Shown: positions 1 to 10,148 of the stretch, in pieces
Numbering within the stretch: the stretch's first letter is position 1
Layout: each line of letters starts with the position of its first letter
NCBI GenBank assembly: GCA_963732375.1
Contig: CAVSZE010000003.1
Span: 372,001-436,000, forward strand
Direction: 5' to 3'
Origin: RPQJ01 sp963732375
GTDB lineage: Bacteria; Pseudomonadota; Gammaproteobacteria; Steroidobacterales; Steroidobacteraceae
DNA length: 64,000 nucleotides
Position numbers and translations under genes: made by a program
The notes under the pieces: generated by a model
Seen by the model: only the letters and a program-made list of their open reading frames with translations
Database searches by the model: none
Told to the model about the DNA's origin: nothing

Positions 1-999
1 GCCGACCTGTGCGACGATGCGAACCGTGTTGACCTGCTCGAAGCAGATCCGCGTCGCTACCAGGGTGCCATTCGCGTCGGCCGCTCCCTTGACCTTGACC
101 ATCACACCATCCGCAAGGTTCGCGACAGTCCCATTCTCGTACGTAGTGCCAGGCGTCGTCGTGACATGCCATCCGCCCACCTTGAATGCGGTCGCGGACT
201 CGAACTCGACGATAGTCCCCTCGACGTCGACCACGTCGCCCTGTCCGGGCATCAGCCAGTCGTCCGAACGCAGTTCGACGCGCGTCGCGGCGAATGCCCC
301 ATCCGGGTCGAACGTAAAGCCCTTCACCAGCACCAGGTCACCCGCGCTCGGATCACCGGTCGCGAAATCGTCCATGTTGGCGCCCGCATAATCGACCACC
401 AGGTCGTTGATGCTGAATCGATGCGTGGCCTCCGTGAGGTTCGTGACATAGCCCGCGACCTCATATGGCCCACCGTCGGGCTTCATGTCGATACGCGTGG
501 CGTCGATCGCACCGGCGGCCGGCACGATGCCGCTCACTTCGACGACATCTCCGATCTTGAGTCCGTCGATCGAGGCCGGCTGGATGTTGTCACCCAGCGA
601 AGTGTCCAGGGTCAGCAACACCGTCTGTCCCATCGCGACGAACGAGCTCGCGACGGTATTGATGCTGGTGATCGGGCCCTCGAGGACGTTGTGATAGCGA
701 ATGACGTCCGCGTGGTGCGCCCCTCCTTGTGCGTGACCTTTCACCTCGACGTACTGCCCGACTTTCAGCTGCGACTGCGTCGCGGTCTCACCGTCCATCG
801 TGACCTGGGCGCTGGTCGTGTCATAGCGCACGCCGTCCACGTAGACGCTGCCAAAGCCTGTGATCACTCCCGCGCTCAGCGTCCCCGTTGCCGGCGTTAC
901 TGAGTCCTTGCTGCCGCCGGAACCGCCGCCGCAGGCACCGAGTCCTGCCAGCAGTGTTGCCATGGCCAATACTGAGATTCTCTTTCCGAGGCCCCTCAT
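1..999 (-). CDS. DUF5666-like lipoprotein, 3' part outside window
   Basis: Open frame from ATG at 999 to the left edge with no stop, so the C-terminus is missing (333 codons present). The start is preceded by a strong AAGGAGG six bases upstream. Residues 1-20 form a lipoprotein signal with lipobox LGAC followed by a Gly/Ser linker, so the product should be lipid-anchored. The body repeats short beta-rich units such as GQYVEVKG, GDVVEVSG and GDVVDVEG, each followed by an A-TRI/E-type strand. This matches DUF5666-type repeats of small OB-like barrels found in exported proteins of unknown role. It is the last of three consecutive exported genes on this strand, 105 bp after the preceding one. Family assignment is by pattern; function unknown. 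Confidence 0.75.
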   Translation of the reverse strand, partial: MRGLGKRISVLAMATLLAGLGACGGGSGGSKDSVTPATGTLSAGVITGFGSVYVDGVRYDTTSAQVTMDGETATQSQLKVGQYVEVKGHAQGGAHHADVIRYHNVLEGPITSINTVASSFVAMGQTVLLTLDTSLGDNIQPASIDGLKIGDVVEVSGIVPAAGAIDATRIDMKPDGGPYEVAGYVTNLTEATHRFSINDLVVDYAGANMDDFATGDPSAGDLVLVKGFTFDPDGAFAATRVELRSDDWLMPGQGDVVDVEGTIVEFESATAFKVGGWHVTTTPGTTYENGTVANLADGVMVKVKGAADANGTLVATRICFEQVNTVRIVAQVG

Positions 1000-1104
1000 G
1001 TCGGTCCTCCTTGCGCGCTGTCGCGCGCGTCTGTTCGGCAGGCACCTGCCTGCGTACTGGCTGGCAGGGCCTGCGAATCCATGCAGGCCCTGCCAGCCTC
1101 GACG

Positions 1105-2460
1105 TCACGGGACGTCAGGCACGAAGTCCCAGATATGCTCAGGAATCTCGTAGTTGTGTATGAACTCGATGGCACGCAGGCCGTCGGAGGTGGCCGCTAC
1201 GACGCCGTCGATACCCGTCACCGCTGCCGGCTGTGGACCATTCTGGTCGCCCAGCCAATCCATAAGACTGACGCCACGCGCTTCCTGCCAGCGTGTGGTG
1301 CCGGGGATGGGCTTCAGGACCTCGAGCTTGCGGTCGTGCCAGGCGCTGCGCAGATAGCTCGTTGCACGGAAGTTCACGAAGCGTTCGTTAGCCGGTGCCG
1401 GCATGCTTGCCGTCGCGGCCTTCGTCGTGCACTGGTCAATCGGAAGGTACGGTACACCGTCTCCGCCGCCACAGTCCCTGATCAGCGCTGGCAGCGTGAA
1501 AACGTTTGCCGTGGAGATCTCCGTGTCGAGCGTGATCTTCATGATGCGATTCATGTACTGAACCAGGTCGACCGTGATGATGCCGGTCTTGTCGGCCGCG
1601 CCCGCGAGGAAAGACCCAGCGCGGACGAAGTCCCGGCTGCCGAGCCGCTCACCACCGGCGCAGACTGGGTTGAAGCCCCCGCCTGAGGCGAAGCAGGTGT
1701 CAGCGGGGCTCAGGTCACTCTCACCACGGGGCAGCAGGTGGCGCAGGCTCGCGTCGAACTTGGCATAGTCGACAGCCGCGAGCGCCGGATGGTACTGAGT
1801 GCCGGCCGCAGGGTCGCCATGCGCGAAGGTGTCGACCTCGTTGGGGTCCGTCTGCAGGTGCCCGTACTTCATTACGCGCGCGTACAGCGCGAGGTTCTCC
1901 ATCGGGGAGTCGATCACCCGCCAGCTGGTACATGGCAGGTTGCCCGAGGCATTCGCGGCGCAGTCGTAGCCGAGCCGCAGCCGGCCGGTTTCGTCCTGGT
2001 TGACCCTGCCGACGGCCGGGTCCTTGATGGACGAGATCACTTCGTCGAAGTGCATCCGGCTGTTGCGTTCCTTGGTGCGCCCGCCACTCAGCCGTCCGAA
2101 GTAGTTCACCTCGACCACCTTGGTCAGGTCCGCCGCGTCGCAACTCAGGTCGGCGAAGCCGATCTCCTCGCCAGCACCGTTGACGGGGATCGGGCAGTAG
2201 TCCCAGCCGAACGCGTCTTTCTTCAACTCCACCCAGCGCTTCTGCAGGATGGGCTGTCCGGTCGCCGGCAGGCGCTTGATGTGAACTAGGTCACCCAGTA
2301 CGTCGCCGCAACCCGAACCACCGCCCTCGCTACCGCTTCCCCCGTTTCCCCCGCTACCTCCTCCTCCGTCCTGCGCCAACGCAAGCGTCGGCGCGGTTGC
2401 CAACATCAGTATCAGGCCCAGATTCCTGGACCGCCAGATGGAATCATTCGTCTTTCTCAT
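1105..2460 (-). CDS. Secreted protein of unknown function, Gly/Ser-rich N-terminus
   Basis: 451 residues from ATG at 2460, which has GGAGA spaced seven bases upstream; an in-frame ATG at 2517 would add 19 residues ahead of the signal peptide and is less likely. Residues 1-30 form a Sec signal ending ALAQ, then a run of Gly and Ser with a few charged residues, then a globular part with about ten cysteines (for example DYCPIP, LSCDAADL, RDCGGG, DQCTT) consistent with disulfides outside the cytoplasm. I do not recognise any enzyme motif. It lies 66 bp after the coiled-coil gene and 105 bp before the lipoprotein gene on the same strand, so the three may be co-transcribed and act together at the cell surface. 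Confidence 0.7.
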   Translation of the reverse strand: MRKTNDSIWRSRNLGLILMLATAPTLALAQDGGGGSGGNGGSGSEGGGSGCGDVLGDLVHIKRLPATGQPILQKRWVELKKDAFGWDYCPIPVNGAGEEIGFADLSCDAADLTKVVEVNYFGRLSGGRTKERNSRMHFDEVISSIKDPAVGRVNQDETGRLRLGYDCAANASGNLPCTSWRVIDSPMENLALYARVMKYGHLQTDPNEVDTFAHGDPAAGTQYHPALAAVDYAKFDASLRHLLPRGESDLSPADTCFASGGGFNPVCAGGERLGSRDFVRAGSFLAGAADKTGIITVDLVQYMNRIMKITLDTEISTANVFTLPALIRDCGGGDGVPYLPIDQCTTKAATASMPAPANERFVNFRATSYLRSAWHDRKLEVLKPIPGTTRWQEARGVSLMDWLGDQNGPQPAAVTGIDGVVAATSDGLRAIEFIHNYEIPEHIWDFVPDVP

Positions 2461-2526
2461 AATCTGTCTCCATGAATTTTTCCGGGCCATGGATCCGTCG
2501 AAACGGAGCGGCCCCATCGTCCCGTG

Positions 2527-3171
2527 CTACTGCTGCCCTCCCTTTGCTGGGGCATGCTCGAGCAGCTGGAGCTGCTCCTGCAGGCGCGACTGTTCCTGTT
2601 GCATCAGTTGTTCGCGCTCCTGGATCTGGGTCGCTTCGCCCTCGAGCGCCTTCTGTCGCTGCTGCAGCTGGTCACGCTCCTGCAGCGTCAGCTGCCGGCG
2701 CTGCCGCAGCTCCGACTGCGTCTGCTCGAGTGTCTTGCGTTGCTGCTGCAACTGCGCCTGGCTCATGGTTCCGGCCTGTCCCTTAAGCAGGGCCTGCTCC
2801 TGCGCCTCGAGCTGCTGTCGATCCTCGGCCTGGCTGCGCTCCTGCTGGGTCAGTCCTTGCTGCGCTTTCAGGGCCTCCTGGTCGCGCTTGAGCATCTTTT
2901 CCTGCTCCCGAAGGCGGTCCTGGTCCTTGGCGCGCAACTTCTCCTGCTGATGGAGACGGTCAACCTGCTGGTCGCGATACCGTGTCTGGTCCTGGTGCAT
3001 CGTGCCGTGCTGCTGCATCGGCATGGACTGGGCGCCCGCGCCAGCCCCGCCGGCGCCCGGACTCCCGCCGGCCCCACCGCCGCCACCCGGCCCACCCTGG
3101 GCCAGCGCGACGCCTGTGGACGCGACCAGTACAGTCAGCCAGGTGACCGTGAATTGCCTAATTCGTTTCAT
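2527..3171 (-). CDS. Exported Gln-rich coiled-coil protein
   Basis: 214 residues. The N-terminus is a Sec signal (MKRIRQFTV... ending VALAQ) followed by a Gly/Pro/Ala low-complexity stretch (about 26-50) and then an almost unbroken helix of Gln, Glu, Arg, Leu and Lys to the end, with heptad-like Leu spacing (for example RLREQEKMLKRD and LQQRQKALEGE). This predicts a long periplasmic or extracellular coiled coil. No Cys and no enzyme motif. Gln content is far above its neighbours. A purine-rich AGGGGC sits just before the ATG. It is the first of three exported genes in tandem. The antisense strand is also open here only because Gln/Leu codons are read backwards. Function unknown. Confidence 0.7.
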   Translation of the reverse strand: MKRIRQFTVTWLTVLVASTGVALAQGGPGGGGGAGGSPGAGGAGAGAQSMPMQQHGTMHQDQTRYRDQQVDRLHQQEKLRAKDQDRLREQEKMLKRDQEALKAQQGLTQQERSQAEDRQQLEAQEQALLKGQAGTMSQAQLQQQRKTLEQTQSELRQRRQLTLQERDQLQQRQKALEGEATQIQEREQLMQQEQSRLQEQLQLLEHAPAKGGQQ

Positions 3172-3317
3172 GTGCCCCTACGCCGTCGGAAGACCCAACG
3201 CGGGACTCTTGCTGCGGGAGTCCCGCATCAGCAGTTTCTATGCGTCGTTGATACGCCCTTGACCTTAAGGATCGCTAAAGACGGGCGCGAAAGCGCGATC
3301 GGGTTCGACATTGGCCC

Positions 3318-3348
3318 GGAAAAGAAGAAGGGCCCCGCAGGGCCCTTC
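3318..3348 (-). terminator. Rho-independent terminator of fadBA
   Basis: A perfect 9-bp stem GAAGGGCCC/GGGCCCTTC with a 4-base loop (3327-3348), followed on the minus strand by a pyrimidine tract TTCTTTTCC. It lies 60 bp past the fadA stop codon, in the 236-bp gap before the coiled-coil gene. Confidence 0.75.
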
Positions 3349-3407
3349 TCGATGTCGCTATTTCTACTTACGTGCTTTCGAAGTACGCGTCTTCCATGCG
3401 CGGCGTG

Positions 3408-4583
3408 CTACACGCGCTCGAGTATCGTGGCGATGCCCTGTCCAAGGCCGATGCACATTGTCGCGACGCCGAGGTCGGCATCCTTCTGCTCCATCACGTT
3501 CAGCAGCGCCGTGGTGATGCGCGCACCCGAGCAGCCGAGCGGATGACCGAGCGCGATCGCGCCGCCATTCAGGTTCACGGTCTCTTCCATGCGGTCCATG
3601 ATCCCGAGTTCCTTCACGCAGGGCAGCGACTGCGCGGCAAATGCCTCGTTCAGCTCGGCAACCTTGATGTCCTTCATCTCGAGGCCGGCGCGCTTCAGCG
3701 CCTTCTTCGTCGCGGGTACCGGGCCGTAGCCCATGATCGCGGGGTCGCAGCCCGCAACCGCCATCGAACGGATCTTCGCGCGCGGCTTGAGGCCCAGCGT
3801 CTTCGCTCGCTCGTAGCTCATGACCAGCATCGCCGATGCGCCGTCGGAGATTGCCGACGACGAGCCTGCGGTCACCGTGCCGCCTTTCGGGTCGAACGCC
3901 GGCTTCAACGCGGCCAGCGCCTCGAGCGAGGCGTCCTGGCGGATCACCTCGTCGATGTCGCACAGCACCCGCACGCCGTTGGCGTCGTGGCCTTCGATGC
4001 CGACGATCTCGTTCTTGAAGCGTCCCGCCAGCGTGGCCTCCCACGCCTTCTGGTGGGAACGCAGCGCGAACTTGTCCTGCATCTCGCGGGTGATGCCGTG
4101 CATCCGCCCGAGCATCTCCGCCGTAAGGCCCATCATGTTGGAGGCCTTGGCGTACTCCTTGGACGACGAGGGGTTCAGGTCGATGCCGTGCATCATGTTG
4201 ACGTGGCCCATGTGCTCAACGCCGCCGATCACGAACACGTCACCCTGCCCGGTCATGATCTGCGCAGCTGCAGTGTGCAGCGCCTGCATCGACGAGCCGC
4301 ACAGCCGGTTGATCGTCTGGCCCGGGACCGTGTGTGGCATTCCGGCCAGCAGTAGCGAGTTGCGGGCAATGTTCATGCCCTGCTCGAGCGTCTGGTTCAC
4401 GCAGCCCCAGATCACGTCCTCGACCTCGTCCATCTTTGCGGCCGGGTTGCGCTTGAAAAGCGCCTTGATCAACTCGGCCGAGAGCACCTCGGCGCGAACG
4501 TTTCGGAACATGCCGCCCTTGGAGCGGCCCATTGCGCTGCGGACGCCATCTATGATGACGACATCGCGGGGATTGAGACTCAT
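3408..4583 (-). CDS. fadA: 3-ketoacyl-CoA thiolase (FadA, beta subunit of fatty acid oxidation complex)
   Basis: 391 residues, close to E. coli FadA (387). It cleaves 3-ketoacyl-CoA with CoA to acetyl-CoA in the last step of beta-oxidation and forms a complex with FadB. The nucleophilic Cys is in NRLCGSSMQ (C95), the C-terminal catalytic His in GGAIALGHPLGCSG, and the second Cys in MCIGLGQG. I choose ATG at 4583 because GGAGAG lies six bases upstream; the ATG at 4589 directly abuts that site. The long open frame further upstream overlaps fadB and is spurious. It follows fadB by 34 bp and shares its transcript; a terminator follows at 3318-3348. Confidence 0.95.
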   Translation of the reverse strand: MSLNPRDVVIIDGVRSAMGRSKGGMFRNVRAEVLSAELIKALFKRNPAAKMDEVEDVIWGCVNQTLEQGMNIARNSLLLAGMPHTVPGQTINRLCGSSMQALHTAAAQIMTGQGDVFVIGGVEHMGHVNMMHGIDLNPSSSKEYAKASNMMGLTAEMLGRMHGITREMQDKFALRSHQKAWEATLAGRFKNEIVGIEGHDANGVRVLCDIDEVIRQDASLEALAALKPAFDPKGGTVTAGSSSAISDGASAMLVMSYERAKTLGLKPRAKIRSMAVAGCDPAIMGYGPVPATKKALKRAGLEMKDIKVAELNEAFAAQSLPCVKELGIMDRMEETVNLNGGAIALGHPLGCSGARITTALLNVMEQKDADLGVATMCIGLGQGIATILERV

Positions 4584-4617
4584 ATTCATCTCTCCAGATA
4601 CTTGTTGGGCCGCTCGA

Positions 4618-6768
<2,151 letters not shown>

Positions 6769-6934
6769 GGAGTGGTCTCCCTTCGTGAGATTCGGCAAGC
6801 AATGTCCAGCCATCACCGGAAGGCGCTACCGGACGTTCGGTGGAGTTTGCGGCACTGCACTAATTTTGTTAATGGGGTTTTCCGAGGAGACGCTCGGGTG
6901 CCGAGCCAGCCCTGATTCATCATAGACTTACGAC

Positions 6935-8935
6935 ATGCACCAACCGCTGAACATCACCATTGCCGGCACCCGGGTTCGCCTGGCTGCGCTCGCAGTCCTG
7001 CTGGCTGCGCCCCTGCCGGGACCCGCCAGCGCGGCTGACCTGGGCTCGGATCCGCTTGCGGATGGGCGCCGGCAATTCCTCGCCGCATATGCGGCGGCGG
7101 ACAGCGGCGCCCCGGGCGCGGCCACTGCGGACAGCGATGTCCTGCGCGCTTACCCACTCTATCCCTACGTCATTGCGGCCAGGCTGCAGCGGCAATTCGA
7201 CGATCCGGCTGCGTCACCCGCGATCCGCGCCTTTCTCGACGCCTATGGTGACCAGCCTGTGGCGCAGTCGCTGCGCAGCCGATGGCTGATGGCACTTGCC
7301 GTGAGCAAGCGCTGGGACGATTACCTTTCGTTGTACCGCGGGGACATGGACGATTCGGTCGCCGCGCGCTGCAACGCATACACCGCGCGAATCGCGCTCG
7401 GCCGGACCGACGGGCTCGGCGCCCCCGTCATTGCAGAGTGGGATGTTCCGAGGAGCTTGCCACCGACCTGTGATCCCGCCGTAGACTGGCTGCGCTCCCG
7501 AGGCCTGCTCACGCCGGAACTGATCGAGCACCGGGCCCGTGCGGCGCTCGCGGCAGGGGAATCGGGCCTCGCACGATACCTGGCGAAGTCACTGCCGGCG
7601 CCCACGGCAGCGCCGATCCTGCAGTGGGCGGACCTGATCGAGAAGCCCAGCGAGTCAATCGATGCGTTGATTGCGTCGCCCGGTACGAGCGTCGAACCGG
7701 TCGCGCTGCTGGCCGGTTGGAGCCGGTACGCGAGGAAGGACGCCGACGCCGCGGCCGATCTCTATCCGTCTTTGCTGGCAGCGCGGCATCTCGACACGGC
7801 CGCCGCCGCGAGCCCGTACGCGATAGCCTTGGGTACGCAGCTGGGGCTCAGTCGCAAGCCGCGCGCGCTCGAATTCTTCGCGCTGGGGCTGCCGGGCGAC
7901 TACAACGAACTCGCCTGGGAGTGGCAGGTTCGTGCCGCCCTCTGGGCCGGCGACTGGGCGCGGGCGCGCGACGGTATCGCGGCGATGCCCGAAGACCTGC
8001 GCAGCCAGAATCGCTGGCGCTACTGGGCCGCGCGGTCCGCCGAGCAGCTTGGCGACAAGGCGGCCGCAAAGCAGGGCTATTCGGATGTCCTGCCTACCGA
8101 CAACTGGTATGCCGTGCTCTCGGCCGCGCACCTGGGCCAGCCGTTCGTCCCGACACTTGTGCCGATGGGCCTGGCTGACCAGGAGATGAACACGCTCGCG
8201 GTGCAGCCCGCATTCGTGCGCGCACGGGAATTGAAACGCTGTGACATGGAGGCACCCGCGATTGCGGAATGGCGCGCGGCGTACGCCAACCTCGCGCAGC
8301 CGCAGCAGGTGCAGGCGATCGGCCTCGCCGCGCGCTGGGGCTGGTACCTGCAGGCAATTGCCGCTGCAGCGAAGCTACGGATCTTCGACGACTACGACGT
8401 GCTTTATCCGCGGCCCTACGATCCTGAAGTGCGCAGGGGCGCGTCGCTCACCGGGCTTCCACCGGACCTGATCTACGCGATCATCCGCCAGGAAAGCCTG
8501 TATCGCGCCGATGCGCGATCGAGCGCCGGAGCGCTCGGGCTCATGCAGTTGCTGCCGGAGACTGCCAGGCGCACCGCCAGGGCCTGGGACCTGCCACTGA
8601 AATCCACCGCATCGCTGCTGCAGCCGTCGATCAACGTGCCGCTCGGTTCCGCCTACCTGCGCGGCCTCTACGACCGAAATGGCAGGCAGGCGTCGCTTGC
8701 GATGGGCAGCTACAACGCGGGCCCGGGTGCAGTTCGCCGCTGGCTTCCGGACGCACCGATGGCCATGGACATCTGGGTGGAGAACATTCCCTACAACGAG
8801 ACGCGCGGCTATGTGCAGCGTGTCTCGTGGCACATGATCGTGTTCGGCTGGCTCAGCGATCGCAAGCCGCGCGACGTATCGGGGTGGCTGGGGACGATTC
8901 ACGCACCGAACGCAGACAACGACGCCGACCGGTGA
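6935..8935 (+). CDS. slt: Soluble lytic murein transglycosylase (Slt70 family)
   Basis: 666 residues. A Sec signal (1-33, ending ASAAD) is followed by a long alpha-helical superhelical region built of TPR-like repeats and then a C-terminal lysozyme-like domain. The catalytic Glu is E520 in IIRQESLYRADARS, followed by the GALGLMQLLPETA and AMGSYNAGPGAV motifs of family 1 lytic transglycosylases. It cleaves the MurNAc-GlcNAc bond of periplasmic peptidoglycan with 1,6-anhydro ring formation, feeding wall turnover and recycling. Length fits E. coli Slt70 (645). The start is supported by the signal peptide; the ribosome binding site is weak. It is divergent from fadB and convergent with the reductase downstream. 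Confidence 0.92.
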   Translation: MHQPLNITIAGTRVRLAALAVLLAAPLPGPASAADLGSDPLADGRRQFLAAYAAADSGAPGAATADSDVLRAYPLYPYVIAARLQRQFDDPAASPAIRAFLDAYGDQPVAQSLRSRWLMALAVSKRWDDYLSLYRGDMDDSVAARCNAYTARIALGRTDGLGAPVIAEWDVPRSLPPTCDPAVDWLRSRGLLTPELIEHRARAALAAGESGLARYLAKSLPAPTAAPILQWADLIEKPSESIDALIASPGTSVEPVALLAGWSRYARKDADAAADLYPSLLAARHLDTAAAASPYAIALGTQLGLSRKPRALEFFALGLPGDYNELAWEWQVRAALWAGDWARARDGIAAMPEDLRSQNRWRYWAARSAEQLGDKAAAKQGYSDVLPTDNWYAVLSAAHLGQPFVPTLVPMGLADQEMNTLAVQPAFVRARELKRCDMEAPAIAEWRAAYANLAQPQQVQAIGLAARWGWYLQAIAAAAKLRIFDDYDVLYPRPYDPEVRRGASLTGLPPDLIYAIIRQESLYRADARSSAGALGLMQLLPETARRTARAWDLPLKSTASLLQPSINVPLGSAYLRGLYDRNGRQASLAMGSYNAGPGAVRRWLPDAPMAMDIWVENIPYNETRGYVQRVSWHMIVFGWLSDRKPRDVSGWLGTIHAPNADNDADR

Positions 8936-8942
8936 ACCGGAA

Positions 8943-8959
8943 GGGCCGCGAAGCGGCCC
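8943..8959. terminator. GC hairpin between convergent genes
   Basis: Perfect 7-bp stem GGGCCGC/GCGGCCC with a GAA loop just after the slt stop and before the 3' end of the convergent reductase. There is no T-run on either side, so it may only be a transcript-stabilising hairpin. Confidence 0.35.
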
Positions 8960-8990
8960 GGACGCGCGCCGCGCGGTGCCCTGCCCACGG

Positions 8991-10007
8991 TCACGGCTTC
9001 AACAAAACCTTGCCGAAATTCCTGCGGTCCTGCAGGTAGTGATGTGCTGCCGCGGCATCCTCGAACGCAAACACCTTGTCGACCACTGGCGAGAACGTAC
9101 CGTCCGCCACCAGTTCGACGATCTTCCGTATCTCGTCGCGCATGCGGCCGTATTCCGGGAACAGTCGCCCCATGTTGAGCCCCGAGATGCTGCGGTTAGC
9201 ATTCAGCAGCGCCAGCGGGTGGAAGAATGGCGTCGTCACGAGCCCCTTGATCAATGACAGGGGGTTCATCCGCTTGCCCGTCACCGTGTCCGCGAAACCG
9301 AACATCACCAGGTGTCCGAGCGGCGCAAGCAGGCGATAGTTCATGCGGATGGAACTGCCGCCCTGGGAATCCAGCGCGATGTCGACGCCGCGGCCCGCGG
9401 TGAGCTTGCGGACCTCACCCTCGACGTCCTGGCTCCGGTAGTCGATGCAGTGCTCGCAGCCCATCTGCTTCAGGCGCTGATGCTTGCCCGCGCTGGCGGT
9501 TCCGATCGGCCTCGCGCCACGCCACACGCAGATCTGCAGTGCCGCGAGGCCAACGCCCCCGCCGGCGGACTGGACCAGGACCGTCGCGCCGGACCGGACA
9601 TTCGCCTGGCGCGTCAGCATCACCCAGGCCGTGCCGTAGTTGACGGCGATCGCGCCGCCGGTTTCCAGGCCGATCGAATCGGGCAGCTTGTGCACCCACT
9701 CGGCGTTTACCGCGACCACCTCGCTGTAGCCGCCGAAACGGGTCAATGCCATCACCCGGTCGCCAGCGGCGAAGCCGCCGACGCCGCTACCGACCTGGTC
9801 GATGACTCCCGAGACTTCGTAGCCGACCACGCAGGGCGGCTTCGGTGCGTCCGGATACTGGCCCATGCGTGCCTGGATGTCGGCGAAATTCACCCCCGCG
9901 TACGCGACCCGGATGCGGACTTCGCCGGCGCCCGCGGACGGCTCGACGGCCTCGCGCACCTGCAGTTTTTCGGGCGCGCCGGCCCCGGTTATCCAGACCT
10001 GTTTCAT
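8991..10007 (-). CDS. VAT-1-like medium-chain quinone oxidoreductase
   Basis: 338 residues of the medium-chain dehydrogenase/reductase superfamily. GroES-like N-terminal domain with VAYAGVNFADIQARMGQYP and the PPCVVGYEVSGVI motif, then a Rossmann domain with VQSAGGGVGLAALQI binding NADPH. It lacks the Cys/His ligands of zinc alcohol dehydrogenases. The C-terminal part (GRLFPEYGRMRDEIRKIVELV, QDRRNFGKVLLKP) resembles the synaptic vesicle VAT-1-type subgroup, NADPH-dependent reductases of quinones or enones. Substrate cannot be read. AAGGAG lies five bases before the ATG. Transcribed alone, divergent from the S9 peptidase and convergent with slt. Confidence 0.85.
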   Translation of the reverse strand: MKQVWITGAGAPEKLQVREAVEPSAGAGEVRIRVAYAGVNFADIQARMGQYPDAPKPPCVVGYEVSGVIDQVGSGVGGFAAGDRVMALTRFGGYSEVVAVNAEWVHKLPDSIGLETGGAIAVNYGTAWVMLTRQANVRSGATVLVQSAGGGVGLAALQICVWRGARPIGTASAGKHQRLKQMGCEHCIDYRSQDVEGEVRKLTAGRGVDIALDSQGGSSIRMNYRLLAPLGHLVMFGFADTVTGKRMNPLSLIKGLVTTPFFHPLALLNANRSISGLNMGRLFPEYGRMRDEIRKIVELVADGTFSPVVDKVFAFEDAAAAHHYLQDRRNFGKVLLKP

Positions 10008-10074
10008 GAATCTCCTTCCTCGTCACAAAACCGGCATCCGCGGATTCGCGCATGCGAGGCATAACGATACGCCC

Positions 10075-10104
10075 TTGGATTTCCTTCTGGACGCTCGATA
10101 TAAG
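10075..10104 (+). promoter_or_regulatory. Possible sigma-70 promoter for the S9 peptidase gene
   Basis: TTGGAT at 10075-10080 and TATAAG at 10099-10104 with an 18-bp spacer, 44 bp before the chosen start codon at 10149. It lies in an AT-richer stretch of the divergent intergenic region. Assigned by eye only. Confidence 0.4.
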
Positions 10105-10148
10105 TGGACTATATTTCGCAGGAGGATAACCGGCACACGGAGAGTTGC

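Noticed and set aside
2472..3546. Long Leu-rich plus-strand frame of 340 residues
   Set aside because: It is antisense to the Gln-rich coiled-coil gene; CAG codons read backwards give CTG (Leu) and keep the frame open. No ribosome binding site or family match.
6769..6934. FadR or PsrA operator between fadB and slt
   Set aside because: No convincing dyad matching either regulator could be read; the only AT-rich stretch is too short to support a site.
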